DNA of 23,307 nucleotides, from the NCBI GenBank assembly GCA_964538485.1, contig CAZIHJ010000048.1:1-23307 (forward strand), written 5' to 3'. Under the pieces are notes generated by a model, which was not told the DNA's origin, did not search any database, and worked only from the letters and a program-made list of their open reading frames with translations. This stretch comes from JBJXHC01 sp964538485. Lineage in GTDB: Bacteria > Bacteroidota > Ignavibacteria > UBA10030 > UBA6906. Shown here one piece after another: positions 22,366-23,307 of this stretch. The number at the start of each line of letters is the position of its first letter. Positions within the stretch are counted from its first letter, which is position 1. Both the position numbers and the translations under genes were made by a program.

Positions 22366-23307
22366 CTAGGAAAGATTCCCTTGTACCGGCTCATCCACTT
22401 CCTTAATCTTGGCATTGGATTTCAGGAGTGTCATTACTTTGTCCGAGAGCAGTCGTTCCGTAACGGCCCCCGAACTCTTGTAGTATTCCAATATACGCTC
22501 TTTTTCAATTCCGACACGTCCCGCTTCGGCTTCAGCAAGTTGCTCGATGTCCGCCTCTTCAACAGTAAGGCCTTCCTTCTCGGCGATTGTCTCTTTCAGC
22601 AGCATCCACCGGGATTGCCAGACGGCGTATGAGCGGCTCTCTTCACGGAATTTCTTCTCGTCGAAACCCTTCGGCAACGCGCGCTCACGTGAGCGGTTCT
22701 TCACATCCTCCACAAATGCATCGAGGAAACTGTTGACCATTGCTTCCGGCACATCGAATTCATGTGTGCGGACAAGTTCCTCGGCAATCGCGTCACGCAA
22801 TTTGCGTTCGGCCTGGTCCTGCCAGTATTTTGCAATGTCCTCGCGGACATTCTTGAGGAATTCTTCCGCCGTGGTGATCTTCTCTTTTGTAATCTTCTTG
22901 ACGAGTTCGTCATCGAAAGGAGGGAGAATGACTTTCTCGATCTTCGAGACGGTAATGGAGACATGCATTTTGTGGGAATGATCGCCGTGACTGGTCTCCA
23001 GGTTCACGCGATATGTGCCGCCGACCTCGGCATTAGAAAGCGCCGCTTTGATTTCCGGTGCGAGTGACTTGTCGGAGAGAAGGAACCGCGTGTTGCCGGT
23101 CTTCTTGCCGACGAGCGGCGTTCCGGTTTCGTCAAGCTCCTGCACATCCGCGGTAACGATGTGTTCCTCGTCCGTTGCGGCCTTCACTTGCTCGGTGGTG
23201 CTGTTCGTGCGACGAAGGTGTTCGATCTCGGCGTTGATTTCTTCTTCCGTGATCTTGTGGATGGGCTTCTCGACGGAGATGCCTTTGTACTTCTTGAGTT
23301 CAATCTC
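22366..23307 (-). CDS. tig: Trigger factor, N-terminus outside the window (partial)
   Basis: This frame stays open from the window edge at 23307 to the stop at 22366, giving the last 313 residues. Family length is about 430, so roughly the N-terminal ribosome-binding domain with the GFRxGxxP signature is missing beyond the edge. The visible part starts in the linker KKYKGISVEKP (about 5-15). It continues through the peptidyl-prolyl isomerase region (about 45-140) and the helical C-terminal chaperone arms (about 140-300). The chaperone binds nascent chains at the ribosome exit. The isomerase region looks shortened and divergent. tig-clpP-clpX is a classic gene order, which supports the call. 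An internal GTG at 23187 is not the real start. Confidence 0.93.
   Translation of the reverse strand, partial: EIELKKYKGISVEKPIHKITEEEINAEIEHLRRTNSTTEQVKAATDEEHIVTADVQELDETGTPLVGKKTGNTRFLLSDKSLAPEIKAALSNAEVGGTYRVNLETSHGDHSHKMHVSITVSKIEKVILPPFDDELVKKITKEKITTAEEFLKNVREDIAKYWQDQAERKLRDAIAEELVRTHEFDVPEAMVNSFLDAFVEDVKNRSRERALPKGFDEKKFREESRSYAVWQSRWMLLKETIAEKEGLTVEEADIEQLAEAEAGRVGIEKERILEYYKSSGAVTERLLSDKVMTLLKSNAKIKEVDEPVQGNLS

Overview
The window looks like chromosomal DNA of a Gram-negative, LPS-bearing bacterium of the Bacteroidota/Chlorobiota/Ignavibacteria kind. This is inferred from three things: a Bacteroidota-style LptD, a tig-clpP-clpX cluster, and a Planctomycete-type (PSCyt1) cytochrome. 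It differs from typical Bacteroidetes in having clear Shine-Dalgarno sequences and sigma70-like promoters of the form TTGnnn-N17-TAnnTT. No rRNA, tRNA, CRISPR array, transposase or recognisable defence system was seen.

Layout. (1) 1-519 holds no convincing gene and is unusually rich in perfect inverted repeats. (2) 520-2825 is a three-gene envelope cytochrome operon: a fused monoheme/beta-barrel protein, a two-repeat lipoprotein and a PSCyt1 monoheme cytochrome, closed by a strong terminator. (3) 2957-12211 is a tightly packed, probably single, operon: PgpH-like HD phosphodiesterase, XerC/D recombinase, class V aminotransferase/cysteine-desulfurase-like protein, M50 site-2 protease, LysA, Asd, a peroxiredoxin-like protein, a TlpA-like thioredoxin and a small lipoprotein. 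A hairpin follows it. (4) 12301-16444 carries a cobalamin-free homocysteine methyltransferase/MTHFR fusion, a class II aldolase, Ddl and an FtsB/DivIC protein. (5) 16492-20382 carries rarA and lptD back to back. (6) 20444-23307, on the minus strand, is the tig-clpP-clpX proteostasis operon, with tig cut by the window edge. It converges on lptD across a palindrome.

How the genes fit together. Many genes serve the cell envelope. LysA and Asd belong to the aspartate/diaminopimelate pathway, Ddl makes the D-Ala-D-Ala dipeptide, FtsB/DivIC acts in the divisome, LptD inserts LPS, and the first operon makes outer-membrane and periplasmic redox proteins. XerC/D (chromosome dimer resolution), RarA (replication forks) and ClpXP/trigger factor are housekeeping. 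The most unusual locus is the cytochrome operon at 520-2825: its first product has the same architecture as the iron-oxidising Cyc2 cytochrome-porins but a different heme-site context. The rest is mostly well-known families, with smaller oddities listed in the findings.
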